Translations under genes and position numbers: made by a program | Assembly (NCBI GenBank): GCA_024760905.1 | Contig: CM045750.1 | Coordinates: 14,366,919 to 14,430,918 of the forward strand | DNA from: Plotosus lineatus | Lineage: Eukaryota; Chordata; Actinopteri; Siluriformes; Plotosidae | DNA: 64,000 nt | Direction of reading: 5' to 3' | Part shown: positions 1 to 10,632 of the stretch, piece after piece | Layout of the letters: the number at the start of each line of letters is the position of its first letter | Numbering within the stretch: the stretch's first letter is position 1 | Notes under the pieces: model-generated | What the model was told of the DNA's origin: nothing | The model's database searches: none | What the model saw: only the letters and a program-made list of their open reading frames with translations

Positions 1-131
1 CTGCATGGAACTGACCAACACACTTCCAAGTTATATTTAAACATGCAAACATTTTTGTGTGCTTTTAAACTAAAAAGTCAGCAACACAACTTCAAAGATT
101 TTTTTTTGTGTGTGTGTGTGTTTTGTTCTAG

Positions 132-515
132 GAGATGATCTCTCAGATGGGTATAGACACTGAACCTACTCATCAGGAATATTTGCAGCAATATGGAAAT
201 ATCTCACTGTTTCCAATGCTTGTGGAGCAAGGCTGGTGCAATCTGGTGCCAGGAATTCTGACCTCTCATCAGCATGACTGGAGAGAGAAGGCTTTGCGGA
301 CTATGCTGGCCATGTTGCCCTACTGTCAGAGATTGTATCTGCAGGACCCTTTTTTGAGCACATCTCTTCATGCTCTACAAAAGCAATACCAGGAATTAGC
401 CCTTGGAGAACAGATTCTTGGAGAGGATGATGGTTATTTTGGGGAAATATTGATCTTGGTGAATTCTGTAATGGGGAAAATGCACAAGACTACTTTTAAT
501 GGTACTCACCATTAA
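132..515 (+). CDS. SIL1: SIL1 nucleotide exchange factor, terminal coding exon (partial gene)
   Basis: SIL1 is an ER-lumenal armadillo-like protein that drives ADP release from the Hsp70 chaperone BiP (HSPA5). The exon opens after a pyrimidine-rich tract and TTCTAG acceptor (AG at 130-131) and reads in phase 0 to TAA at 513-515, giving 127 residues. Recognition rests on the C-terminal pattern: WREKALRTMLAML, then a CQRLYLQDP block, then LQKQYQEL and GEDDGYFGEIL, which follow the order of the vertebrate SIL1 C-terminus (EKAL..., YRQDP, LQAEYQ, GEDEGYF). The upstream exons lie left of the window. The protein ends in NGTHH, without the KELR-like tetrapeptide that I associate with mammalian SIL1. 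An N-glycosylation sequon (NGT) sits almost at the end. COMMD5 converges on it from the right. Confidence 0.9.
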   Translation, partial: EMISQMGIDTEPTHQEYLQQYGNISLFPMLVEQGWCNLVPGILTSHQHDWREKALRTMLAMLPYCQRLYLQDPFLSTSLHALQKQYQELALGEQILGEDDGYFGEILILVNSVMGKMHKTTFNGTHH

Positions 516-815
516 CAGGTTTTCCACAGCATATGTACACTAGAGTGTGCACAAGCTTGCCAAAACTGGACAAAGACTATAAAAATATAGCTTGTGCTGA
601 TGAATCTTGATTTTTGTTGTTGTTTTTTTTTTTTTTTTACCAGCAAGCAGTTTTTCTTTGTACACTTGGGGCTTAAAAAATGAAAAATTATCAAAATATA
701 ATTTGCTATAATGATACAGCCTATTTGTGATTTGTTGCAGCCACTCATTGCCACTGTCGAGCTGTTTATAATAGGATGTACCATGTCACAAAATAAAACA
801 CATTAAACTAGATTC
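516..815 (+). other. SIL1: SIL1 3' UTR with poly(A) signal
   Basis: The sequence after the SIL1 stop is AT-rich, contains a T-run (about 622-639), and carries a canonical AATAAA at 792-797. Cleavage is expected 10-30 bases later. The end given here is an estimate. Confidence 0.6.
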
Positions 816-993
816 ATGAATGAAATTAACCGAGTTCAGGGTACTATGTCCTTAGTCACTAGATCTGGTCTGGTGTGTGTGTGTGAGGTGTATGCTAAAA
901 GGTGTATGCTAAAATAGCTTTGAAAAGAAAGCTCTGCCCCTGAAGTAGGCTTCATTTATTCAAGGTATCACTAAGCATCCTGCTCCTTGTGAT

Positions 994-1670
994 CTAAAGG
1001 GGCATGCTGATATCATAAACAACAAGTAGACGACTATTAAGTGCTTTATAGGTTAAAAGTAGTATTTTATACTCGATTCGACATTTAACTGGGAGCCAGT
1101 GCAGTGTAAGAAAGATTGGGGTGACATTCTCACATCTCCTGGTTCTAGTAAGGACTCTATCTGCTGCATTCTGGACTAACTGGAGCTTGTTTATGCACCT
1201 ATTGGAACAACCAGACACATTACAACAATCTAATCTCGAGGTAACAAAAGGATGAACAAGTTTTTCCACATCATGCATTGACATCATATTTCTTATTTTA
1301 GCAATACTATTCCTGAGACGAAAGAAGGCTACCTGAGTAATATCCACATGAGCTCCAAAATAAAGACCAGCATCGATACCATCCAAACACCATGGTCACG
1401 AATGATATTACCCAAAGGGAGCATGTATAGAGAGAATCACAACGGGCCTAGGACAGATTCTTGTGGAACACCAAACTTAACATTAGAACGTACAGAGCAA
1501 TCACCATTTACATCTACAAACTTATGTTTCAGTTAAATAAGATTTAAACCAGGAGAGGGCCATTTCCTTAACTCCAACATTTTCGCATCTGTCAAGGAGA
1601 ATCGTGTGATCAATAGTGTAAAACTCTTCACTAATGTAAAGTAGCACAAGCACAGCTGTAGTCGGAGGCC
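994..1670 (-). mobile_element. L2/CR1-type LINE fragment, reverse transcriptase C-terminal part
   Basis: On the minus strand 994-1386 encodes a decayed RT C-terminus with AFFRLRNSIAKIRNM, KLVHPFVTSRLDCCN, LQLVQNAADRVLTRTRR and LHWLPVKCRIEYKILLLTYKAL, all signature segments of fish L2/CR1-clade LINEs. The flanking 1390-1670 continues the same element upstream (for example AGGACAGATTCTTGTGGAAC on the plus strand), interrupted by stops and frameshifts. It lies between SIL1 and COMMD5 and is dead. Confidence 0.75.
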
Positions 1671-2259
1671 AGCAGTAGGTCACATCACCTTAACTAATCA
1701 AATGATTTGATTTCAATCAAAGTTTTAAAGACAAAACTTTTATTTATTTCCTTTTTTATAGTAATATATTTTCTGGCTGTGACACAGCAAAATACAGTAT
1801 TACTGTCTTTATGAAATATTCGTCACAAATCATTCAGTATTCTGCAGTTGGCCAATACCCACCACAGTTCTGTATCTATCCGACTTTTCTCTCGAGCTAG
1901 TTCATCACTGTTTTCCAGGTACATTTCGGTGCCGTTTTTGAATCTTCAGCCTCTTCCAACTGTTCTGAATTATCTTCCACTAAAAATCCAAATCTCAAGA
2001 GCAGTGAGGTTTTTCAACAGGACAAGGATCTTTAAGCATAGGGCGAAACAGCAGAATTAATGTAATTTTGTATGAATATACTTTTGAAAAATAGGTTAAA
2101 ATTCCTATAGCAATGCCAAAATATGATCTCTTGTTACCTGAAGCATTTAATTGCAGTTGTTGCTGCTGAAGATGGAACAATCAATTATTTCGTTTGGGAC
2201 AGTTACTTACTTTTTTCAAATGATATGGGTGTTTTTGTTTTGTACCTCAATAAATCACT

Positions 2260-2260
2260 A

Positions 2261-2294
<34 letters not shown>

Positions 2295-2380
2295 TTTTTT
2301 TACTTGGGGTATATTTTGTATTATAATAAATTTGTTTGAGGATCAGAAAAAAATGACGTTAAAAAAAAAAAAAAAAAAAA
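2260..2380. repeat. AT microsatellite, T-run and A-run
   Basis: A short (TA)n tract near 2260-2276 runs into about 24 T residues. A run of about 20 A follows at 2361-2380. No gene signal is seen. The flanking 1680-2640 stretch holds no recognisable gene. Confidence 0.7.
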
Positions 2381-2639
2381 CAATCTTGAGGAAATCAGGC
2401 ATTGAATATGCCCCGCCCCATATTGTCCTGAGAGAAATTATCTGTTTTGTGAGTATAAGAAGCTGTGTAATCCATTTTTGAGAGAGAGAGACTTAGAGTC
2501 TGCTGTGATTGATTCTCTTTTCAGGCTTCATGAGCCATCATTTAGCCAGTGTGCTCATATGAGAGCATGGGTTGTGCCCCAACTCACATAGTACAGTTCA
2601 TCTCTCTATTTTCTGAACCATTAATCCTATTAGGGTCAT

Positions 2640-2870
2640 AGGTCAGCTGGATCAAATCTCAGCTGACTCCGGGCAGAGGTGGGGTACACCCTGAACTGAT
2701 CTCCAGTCTATGGCAGGTCCAACAGACATACAAAGAGTCACAATGACACATTGGCACAACTTGGAACCAATAAGCCTAATGTAGATGTATTTGTACTGTG
2801 GAAGAAAACCAGAGTACCCAGAGGAAAACCAAACAAGAATAGGAGAACACAGGAGAGCACCATTGGAAAG
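2640..2870. repeat. Diverged teleost interspersed repeat (GGAGTTTGCATGTTCT family)
   Basis: The segment carries worn versions of the widespread fish repeat with 'gggtacaccctgaact', 'accagagtacccagagga' and 'aggagaac'. Other copies in this window lie at about 15349-15472, 19370-19590, 27860-28110 and 54320-54440. I recognise the family by phrase similarity only and do not assign a formal name. Confidence 0.5.
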
Positions 2871-3065
2871 TCTGGGAAACAAAGCTCCTTATCATCTGAA
2901 TTCTTCTAATCCTGATGAATGTAAATACCTTTTCTTTTAGGCATTGGATAATTTTTTTCAAAGTACTTCATCTCCATGTTGTTTCACCATCAGGGGCCAA
3001 TTACACCAATTGCTTAAATTAAACTTTATGATGTATTACAGAGTTAATGTAACAGAGTTAATCTT

Positions 3066-3366
3066 CTTTTCCTTTCGGCTTTTCCCTTCAGGGGTCGCCA
3101 CAGCGAATCATCTGCCTCCATCTCACCCTATCCTTTGCATCTTCTTCTCTTACACCAACGACCTTCATGTCCTCCTTTACCACATCCATGAATCGTCTCT
3201 TTGGTCTTCCTCTAGGCCTTTTGCCTGGTAGTTCCAGCCTCAGCATCCTATTACCAATATACTCACTATCCCTCCTCTGTACATGTCCAAACCATCTCAA
3301 TCTAGCCTCTCTGACTTTGTCTCCAAAACGTCTTACATGTGCTGTCCCTCTGACGTACTCATTCGC
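3066..3366 (-). mobile_element. RTE-type LINE 3' end, copy A (5'-truncated)
   Basis: The minus strand encodes EYVRGTAHVRRFGDKVREA, LRWFGHVQRRDSEYIGNRM, LPGKRPRGRPKRRFMDVVKE and VRWRQMIRCGDP. These belong to the C-terminal tail of a fish RTE-type reverse transcriptase and run into the element's 3' tail (minus-strand CTGAAGGGAAAAGCCGAAAG). Copies B, C and D in this window share it. It lies in the 3' flank of COMMD5. Confidence 0.8.
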
Positions 3367-3626
3367 TAAATTCAAATAAAGCAAAAGGTTTCTTATTTTA
3401 ATATCGGTCCTTTAATTCATTGATATTGTTGAACCGTACTGTATTTGAATAATATTCCATATACAATTGGATGCAAAATTTTTGTCTGCACAGCCAGAGG
3501 GAAATATAATAATATAGATTCTTTACTGAATGTCTGTACATGGATATCCAAAAGAATGCAACACACCAACTGCTGATTTCTTACTGAACAAATGTAACAT
3601 TATGCTACATTATTTTAAAAGGCAAT

Positions 3627-3740
3627 TTAATTTACATGATAATCCTGGATCTTGAAAACACTTCGCTTCTCCAAGTCATTCATTTCTTTTAGAATTAGTG
3701 CAGTGTTGTACCGCAGCTCCTGGAACTTAGACATGGAAAC
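3627..3740 (-). CDS. COMMD5: COMMD5 terminal coding exon
   Basis: The acceptor AATAG is followed by VSMSKFQELRYNTALILKEM, then NDLEKRSVFKIQDYHVN and TAA at 3627-3629. Human reads KFQELRYSVALVLKEMADLEKR. The C-terminus carries a few residues more than the human protein. Confidence 0.92.
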   Translation of the reverse strand, partial: VSMSKFQELRYNTALILKEMNDLEKRSVFKIQDYHVN

Positions 3741-6700
3741 CTATTAAAAAAAGAAAAGAAAAAAACAGGAATACAAAAACACTCCAATAAAAATTTACAA
3801 CAGGTTAATACTAGCCAGGCCAAAATTCAATTCCGCTAAACCAATAACTCAACACCTGCTACTCCATGAATCGACAGTGGTGCTTGAAAGTTTGTCTGTG
3901 TTCCATCTAGGTTGATTTAGCACGGTGCGGTGCCATGCCTTTTTTCATGCACCATGCCATTTTTGTTGCAGCAAAAATTTTTTGTGCAAGTGCTTGCCAT
4001 TATTTTCACTGCTTCAATGACCCCTGTTTGACCCCAACAACTAGATCTGGCCCCTCAGAATTTTTTCCTAAACTGGATCTTTTTTTTTTTTTAAACAAAC
4101 ATCCTGCAAACATTAGCGCAACTTGTTATGTGTAAACATTCTTTCGCAAATCAACTAATGAGTGTAATATGCAATTCTCTATAAAAGGAATAATTTTTAT
4201 TTAGAGAATTTCAGAGTAATCTAACGTGACTGTATGATATTACAGTTTATATTTAGTTAATGATAACATTTAACTGATAATCCTGACATAAATAAAGGTA
4301 GTCGCCAACTTACAACCTGCATGACTTACGACTGTTCGACTTTACGACCACCCATGACTAAAAAAAAATTAATAAAAAGCTTATATACTTGGGAATCATG
4401 TATGTGAATATCATCAGTCCAGCCTAGCTGAGTGTAGCCTTTGTGAGAATCAAATGGGCTAAACCATGTACATTTGTGTGTGTGTGTGTGTGTGTGACAG
4501 CCTGACAGTAGGATGAATCTTACAATTAAACCAGATGTAATATTTATGGTAAATGTAATTACCTCAAACTGATGAAGTTTCCCATCAGAAAGCCTCAACT
4601 GCATCAGAATATTTGGTTGGAGAGCTCGCGACAAAGAGCTGAAATATATTGTGAAATCAGTAAAAAGATATATTAAAATAATACATAAAATAATTTATTT
4701 ATAGCTTAAATGTTACAGTATTCGAGGATACATTAAACTATCACACCAGGTAAAGCTATTAATGCTCCAACTTGATCTCAGAGGTCCAGTATGAGCCCGT
4801 TTATAGTTTAACTAGATTGGAATTATTAAGAGTTTCTTTCTTCGGTTTTCTTTTTTCATATTCTTCTGGTGTTCAAGCACAAAGTGCTGCAGTACTATTG
4901 TTAATCTCAACCTTTTTTGGAAACTTAAAGGTCAAACTCAAAGATTGAATGAGATAATAACTATAATGTACAGTACTTCTCAAGCCTAGTATGCACATGA
5001 CTACTGTACCTTGTTGAGATTGCAACGTCCACTCTCCATCGGATTTTTTCTACTTTAGGTAAGCTTGGTCTGTGCTGTGCAACAGACGCATTGAGTGCTG
5101 GTCGTCTAAAAGAGAAATCAAAACAACACAAACCTCAGTACTTCTGTATTTTTAATGTTTACGAACTATATTTCCTAACAACAAATGAGCAAAAATGAAC
5201 AAAGTGACACTTGGTTTTTCTAATAAACACCTGAAATGTGTGTATATAGCTCAAGATATGTAAAATGAGGTATGTACTATTTAGCTTTGTTTCATACCCA
5301 GTTTGAAAGACAATGCGGGAAAAGTCTGCAATGAACTCCTCAGAAATCCTGTGCTCAACAAAAAGTAATGTTTAATTGCATTATTCCAGCCGCCTAATAC
5401 AAGTTTGATTTTATTTCCTCCACGGAATTACATGGACGAGTGATAATGCATACTAAGGAGAAAACTGCTTATTATGAGAATTTATATTTATTATTTCTTT
5501 AACATGACACCTGTCTGTACTCAGAGCCTCTTACCTGAGTTCACGAAGATCATCTTCGAAACTCTGAAGAAAAGAAATGCAATAATTAATACAACATGCT
5601 TCATTATATATTTTCTTGACTTAGGACAATATGCAGCTCTTCTTGGTTCTGTGTAAGGTGTGTTGCTCAAAACTAAAGCAATTTTTGCATCACAAGTCCC
5701 ATAGTTCATCTGGCCCACAGGATGAGTAAATATCAAAGTCATGGACATGAACAGAACTGTGCAACCAATGACAATGATGACTTTTTCATGATTTCTGATT
5801 TCTTCTCCAGTTCCAGAGAAGTTAGGTTTCCCTCCAAAATGCAATAAAACCAAAAATATTAGAATTTAATGCCTACAATACACTTAACAAAAATTGGAAC
5901 AGAGGTTTGCCAATGACACCACCTTTCCATTGATTTACACAGTTTAATCATTTGGGAAGTGAAGATACTAATGGCTGCAGCTTTGCAAGTGGAATTTTGT
6001 TCTATTGTTTGATACAAAACTTCAGCTGTTCAACTGTCTGTGGTCTCTTCTCCTCTTCAGGTTACACTGTCACTTTTTAACAGATCTGAACTGGCTGCCA
6101 GAAAGTCAATGAAGGACAATGCCAGATGAAGTGGTTACTTGTAACTCGTGCAGAATCATGTCTGGCATTGTCCTTCTGAAATAATACTCACTTTTCAGGG
6201 AAATATGTTTGCCTTTATGGTAAAATATGCCTCTCTAAAATCCCATCACACCCCTCCATGTCAATGGTACAATCACACACTAAATAAACTCATCGACATT
6301 GATGCACCCCATTTCATCACAGATCTGGCACTTTCATTTATCATAATCTGAATACTCATGTTGCATCTTTTACATGGAGAGTTCTTGTTTTTTCCAAAAT
6401 ACAAATTGAAATCTGGATTCATCTGACTACAGCATATAGTTCCATATGGGCAGTGGTGGCCTGGTTGTAAATGGCACTAGATCGCTGATCCTAAGGTTGG
6501 GGGTTCGAGTCCCACTCTCTACAAGGTTGTCACTGACCCCCCCCCAATGCAGATAACTGGGTTATCAAAGGCCGGCCGTGTCTCTCACTGTCTATGGTGA
6601 GAGGTTCATATAAAAGAACCATTGCTGACTTTCGTAAAGAGTAGCTGCATAGCCATCAGCGTGTTTCTGTCCCTTGCTAAAGGGTTGTGTCAGGACGGGC

Positions 6701-7704
6701 ATCCAACGTAAAAACCTATGCCAAATCAAACATGCAAATCATAGATTTGCTATGGAGACCCCCGAGAAAAAGGGAACAGCCGAAAAGAAAAAAAAAAAGC
6801 ATATTATATATATATCTGCATATTATATATAGAGCAATGGAGAGTGTGGGAAAGAGGTGAAGAACCGTGTGCAGGCTGGTTGGAATGGTTGGAGAAAAGT
6901 GTCCGGTGTGATGTGTGATAGGAGGGTATCGGCAAGAATAAAGGAAAAGTGTACAAGACGGTGTTGAGGCCAGCGATGTTGTATGGTTTAGAAACAGTGG
7001 CGCTGAGGAAAAGACAGGAGGCAGAGCTGGAGGTAGCAGAGATGAAAATGTTGAGGTTCTCTCTGGGAGTAACGAGGATGGATAGGATCAGGAATGAGCA
7101 CATCAGAGGGACAGCACATGTAAGACGTTTTGGAGACAAAGTCAGAGAGGCTAGATTGAGATGGTTTGGACATGTATAGAGGCGGAATAGTGAGTATATT
7201 GGTAGTAGGATGCTGAGGTTGGAAATACCAGGCAGAAGGCCTAGAGGAAGACCAAAGAGACGATTCATGGATGTGATGAAGGAGGACATGAAGGTAGTTG
7301 GTGTAAGAAAAGAAGATGCAGAGGATAGGGTGAGATGGAGGCAGATGATTCGCTGTGGTGACCGCTGAAGGGAAAAGCCGAAAGGAAAAGAAGAAGAAGG
7401 TTGCATGTCTGGACTCAGATGTCTTTTCTCTGATAATTCTGCGCAGTAGTTACTCGCAAACCGTCTAACTGAGGATTAGTCAATATAAATACAATTTAAT
7501 CCTCCAACTCTCGTCATTCCACTTTAATAAACCTACCTCTTGTTTGATTAAAGACTCTGGTAAACGTAAAGCTTCTTTCAGTAGCTGATAAATGCCTGAA
7601 ACAATGAAGCTGAGCTTTTCTTCTGAAAGAGAACTGTCCACAATAACATCCGCCATGGACACAATGCACTCCTTCTCCTCCAACGCATCTACCACAACTG
7701 CAAA

Positions 7705-7766
<62 letters not shown>

Positions 7767-8039
7767 TCGTAAATAACATTATAAACATCATTATAAAATT
7801 ATTATCGATATTATTATAAAATTATTATAAATATGAAGTGACTTGTCACTGTGCAAATCCAAACATGATCATTTTGTATAATTTTATATTTTTCTCTTTA
7901 TCACTGTGTGCTAGCTTTTCTCACTTTTAAGAATTTGTCTGAAGAGTTGTTTATCCAAATCTTTTAAATGTTGAGCCATGATGACGATCTCTCTTGGAAT
8001 TCTTCCTCCCAAAAACCCAACATTGTGATTCGTCATCAT
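3627..8039 (-). CDS. COMMD5: COMM domain-containing protein 5, complete gene
   Basis: COMMD5 is a subunit of the ten-member COMMD ring of the Commander/CCC complex, which acts in endosomal recycling of membrane cargo. Seven exons join on the minus strand: 7925-8039, 7537-7697, 5535-5563, 5298-5348, 5010-5105, 4563-4638 and 3627-3740. All introns are GT-AG and the phases match at every junction, giving 642 bases or 213 residues (human is 224). The N-terminal helical part contains VGFLGGRIPREI and HLKDLDKQLFR, matching the human VSFLGAQLPPEV region. The COMM domain starts near Trp142 (RWRVDVAIST) and continues with SRALQPNILMQLRLSDG, HQFE and KFQELRYNTALILKEMNDLE. The start is the first of two tandem ATGs at 8037-8039. 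Intron 5535-7537 contains a SINE and an RTE fragment. Confidence 0.93.
4476..4497. repeat. TG microsatellite in COMMD5 intron
   Basis: About eleven TG units immediately downstream of COMMD5 exon 6 on the minus strand. Confidence 0.8.
4563..4638 (-). CDS. COMMD5: COMMD5 coding exon 6, COMM domain
   Basis: 76 bases between TTTCAG and GTAATT. It encodes SLSRALQPNILMQLRLSDGK then LHQFE, near-identical in layout to human LARSLQPSVLMQLKLSDG...RFE. Confidence 0.92.
5010..5105 (-). CDS. COMMD5: COMMD5 coding exon 5, start of COMM domain
   Basis: 96 bases between TTTTAG and GTACAG. It encodes RPALNASVAQHRPSLPKVEK followed by IRWRVDVAIST. The Trp that opens the COMM domain is retained. Confidence 0.9.
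5298..5348 (-). CDS. COMMD5: COMMD5 coding exon 4
   Basis: 51 bases between CACAG and GTATGA. It encodes ISEEFIADFSRIVFQTG, aligned to human IPQDLVGDLASVVFGSQ. Confidence 0.87.
5535..5563 (-). CDS. COMMD5: COMMD5 coding exon 3 (29-base microexon)
   Basis: Very short exon between CTTCAG and GTAAGA. It encodes SFEDDLREL plus two bases of the next Arg codon, matching human TFRDQLQEL. Confidence 0.85.
6450..6802 (+). mobile_element. tRNA-derived SINE family 1, full-length copy
   Basis: The head reads GGGCAGTGGTGGCCTGG and contains a Box B-like GGTTCGAGTCC, the pol III internal promoter pattern of tRNA-derived SINEs. The body (AAAGAACCATTGCTGACTTT and others) leads to a tail ending AAAGGGAACAGCCGAAAAG and an A-rich end. 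It sits in the COMMD5 intron opposite to the gene. The 3' tail is shared with the RTE LINE in this window. Confidence 0.85.
6830..7398 (+). mobile_element. RTE-type LINE 3' end, copy B
   Basis: Longest RTE fragment in the window. It encodes MYKTVLRPAMLYGLETVALR, EMKMLRFSLGVTRMDRIRNE, RGTAHVRRFGDKVREARLRW, PRGRPKRRFMDVMKEDMKVV and RWRQMIRCGD. A TAG interrupts after WFGHV. It ends CTGAAGGGAAAAGCCGAAAG then an A-rich tail. It lies in the COMMD5 intron on the opposite strand. Confidence 0.85.
7537..7697 (-). CDS. COMMD5: COMMD5 coding exon 2
   Basis: The acceptor follows TTTTGCAG and the donor is GTAGGT. It completes the split Ile codon and encodes VVDALEEKEC, SLSEEKLSFIVSGIYQLLKE and ALRLPESLIKQE, matching the human LPEEQL...LLQQALRLPPTSLK segment. 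It ends in phase 0. Confidence 0.92.
7704..7763. repeat. AC/AT microsatellite next to COMMD5 exon 2 acceptor
   Basis: (AC)n then about 28 AT units start six bases upstream (minus-strand sense) of the exon 2 acceptor, so the polypyrimidine tract of this intron is largely GT/AT repeat. Confidence 0.85.
7925..8039 (-). CDS. COMMD5: COMMD5 coding exon 1
   Basis: 38 codons plus one base. Starts ATGATGACG and ends before GTGAG. It encodes the N-terminal GFLGGRIP motif and DLDKQLFRQILK, equivalent to the human DLDRSTFRKLLK. Confidence 0.88.
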
Positions 8040-8169
8040 GTTGCAAGTCGAATAAATTATATTTTCACAATCAGTAAAATTCAAAACACAATGTACGTCT
8101 CGCCATGTTCAATCTGTGGTACAATCAACTTCCGCCTAATCCTGTCCTGTACAGCGCAAGGACATCCCA

Positions 8170-8310
8170 TAATATTACCCTAGAGCGGGCAAGCTCGCGA
8201 GTTCACGCTCAAACGCAGCTGCCATCTTTGCTCAAGAAATCTCTCTCGCGCTCAAGCGGTAGACAGTGCAATTGACCTGAAGAGAAGATAAAGTACATTT
8301 ATAAAGGTAA
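8170..8310. promoter_or_regulatory. Probable COMMD5 promoter, possibly bidirectional
   Basis: This is a locally CpG-containing patch (GCTCGCGAG, CTCTCTCGCGCTCAAGCG) in an AT-rich region. On the minus strand it carries AAAGATGGCAGC, a YY1-like motif often found just downstream of vertebrate start sites. That motif's ATG (8223-8225) opens a 16-codon reading frame stopping at 8175-8177, a possible uORF for COMMD5. On the plus strand a strong splice donor (AAAG|GTAAGT, exon end 8306) suggests a divergent transcript. Placement is inferred from position and motifs only. Confidence 0.4.
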
Positions 8311-8865
8311 GTTTTCTCTTTTATTGATAAATTATGTTATTAAAAAGGAAAAAGGGAGGACTTTTATTCTATAAAGACATTAATCCCTGTGTAGCAGTGG
8401 ATAAAATATTATTTAACATTAATTAAGCAGGTTCACCAAATGAGCCCATATTGGTATTTCATGGTTTCCCAGGTTTTAATTAATAAATGATGAAGAAAGT
8501 TTATGGTTATAAGAGGTTTTTTGTTTGGCTTGTGTAAACAAAAGACTGAAGAACTTTTCTCACAGTGGGACAGGTCTTCAGCTAATCAGCAAACACCAGG
8601 TTTCTCACCAATGAAGGATTTTATGATGTAATATTTAGGATTTTAATCAAATAATTAAAAAAATTTTTTTCCCAATCCAGAAAATAAAATCCGTATTCCA
8701 CGCCCCCTGATTAGATATGATCAACTCGGCTAAAACCTCATACTGTATATGATTGGAGGTCATTGAATTAGTTAGTGCTGACAGTGTGTGTTAAAGTAAT
8801 CAACAACCGGTTGAAACCATTAGCTTGCCATATGTTTACCCCATTACATCTAGATGGTACAAACC
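8311..8865. other. Intergenic, no gene recognised
   Basis: AT-rich sequence with no reading frame that I can assign. If the plus-strand donor at 8307 is used, this would be intron of an uncharacterised transcript. Confidence 0.4.
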
Positions 8866-8876
8866 CCCCCCCCCCC

Positions 8877-8936
<60 letters not shown>
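8866..8936. repeat. C-run plus AC microsatellite
   Basis: About 15 C residues followed by about 27 CA units. A CAAGATGGCGACTGTC motif (YY1-like) lies just after, at about 8951-8966. Confidence 0.9.
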
Positions 8937-8937
<1 letters not shown>

Positions 8938-8939
8938 GC

Positions 8940-10630
8940 AATTCCTTTACCAAGATGGCGACTGTCAGCTCGGTTCAATGTGGTGTGTGTCTACTCTAGA
9001 GTTAAGTAGTATTGCATTTCTATGGCTATTTTTATGCAATAAAAGCAACAATACAAACGTCCTGTATGAAAATCCAACCGCAGTAAAACACAATAAGCAA
9101 TTTATAGCAGAATGTAGTCAAATAACTTTTGCTGTAATTATTGTATTTTAAATTCAAGATTACAGCATATTTAATGGATTTGTTTTCTTTTCAAATTGTT
9201 CTCAAACTGTTCACCTGAATGCTGTTTACATTCATATTCAAGTAGATTTTTTTTCTGTTTCAGGTGAGAGGGGAGTAATTTATTTCATGGTGTTATGTTG
9301 ACGAATTTTGTGATCTAAATTGAACCCGATATGTATTGTTGGGAATGATTGGCATAAAAATTGCTGAATGAAGGTGCTGCTGGCAACTGAGAGGTGGAGA
9401 AATTTGTTATGGATTAATATTTGGTATTGTTAAATCAAGTGAAAATACAAGAGAAAACAGAAGTTTGTGATCTCTCTCTCTCTCTTTCTCTCTCTCTCTC
9501 AGTCAACTTTATGACCTGAAAACACACAGAGGAAACTTGAAAGCTTGCACAGGGAAGAACAGGAAACGAGAGCACAGACTCAAACACAGACAGTGGGAAA
9601 AGAAACCCTTGCTACATCTAGCGAAAGTGAAGATAAATAAAAGAGATTCAGAGAGACTAAAAAAAAAATGAAATTGATCAGTTTCCATGAACGTACAGCA
9701 TTTGGAAGAGAAGATCAGAGCTACCTGGAGGCCCAGAGTGCTGGGGCCTATATTGACCTTATTAGACCAACCCGGTGGTGTTTTTGTATCTTTGTCAGTG
9801 TTTGATATTGTCGATGATCCATTTGATTAAGAACTTTTAGTAGAATTATTAGACTAGCACAGGACGATTATTGTCAGGGATTGGCAGTACGACCTCAGTT
9901 CAACCTAAGTGGGTTGTGTGAGATAGAGACCTCGCAACATCTATAGTGATAGACAGAGTAAATCCATTCAAACAAAAAGTGTACGGTGGATTGAAGCTTG
10001 ATTAACATGGACCAGTTCGAGTCCAGGACATAGAAGTATCACCCATAGGGCCAAACAAGGGTATTTCATGCGTAGGGAAGAACTAACAACCACCACACCT
10101 GTAGGGATGATTATATTAAACATAAAGAAATTGATAAAAATATATGAGAAAATGGAAGGACTAGACATGTGGGGTGTTGCAGTAGACTAGAACAAGTACA
10201 TTTAATGATAAAAGATGTGAGAAGGTGAAACAAATGTTAGAAAGCTGTGGAGAAAGAAAGAAGGAGATAGTGTGGTGGTTTCAGGAACAAGGGAAAACAC
10301 AGAGAACGCTGAAGGAGGAAAGGGAAAAGAGGCCGACTGCCCCACAGGGGAAGTCAAAGGGGTTTTTTCGTCAGACATAGACAGACCGGTAGACTGTCTC
10401 GGGGACGGTAGGATGTTTGACTGCTGTAACGGACTTCTTTCTTCCAGCGTATCTGTTTGATTGTTTGGAACAAAGGGATACCTGCCTCTTCTCATCTGTT
10501 GTGGTGAGTTTCTTTATTTTCTTAAGTTTAAGGTATTATCCAACTTGGGCAGGACAGCCCGAGTTTTGTTTTTTTTTTTTCCGACACATTTTTCTAGATA
10601 TTCCATATGTAATCCAATTCTCTTCTTCTT
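8940..10630. other. Gene-free stretch, unassigned
   Basis: Contains a (CT)n tract at 9473-9500 and unassigned sequence. I see no conserved protein motif in any frame. The 9500-10450 part is purine-rich and looks like worn transposon sequence, but I cannot name a family. Confidence 0.35.
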
Positions 10631-10632
10631 TC

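Noticed and set aside
6804..7406. 200-codon minus-strand frame over RTE copy B (and similar at 38696-39220)
   Set aside because: Antisense shadow of the RTE reverse-transcriptase C-terminus on the plus strand.
8768..9151. Frames with His-Thr or Cys-Val repeats
   Set aside because: Artefacts of the C-run and CA microsatellite.
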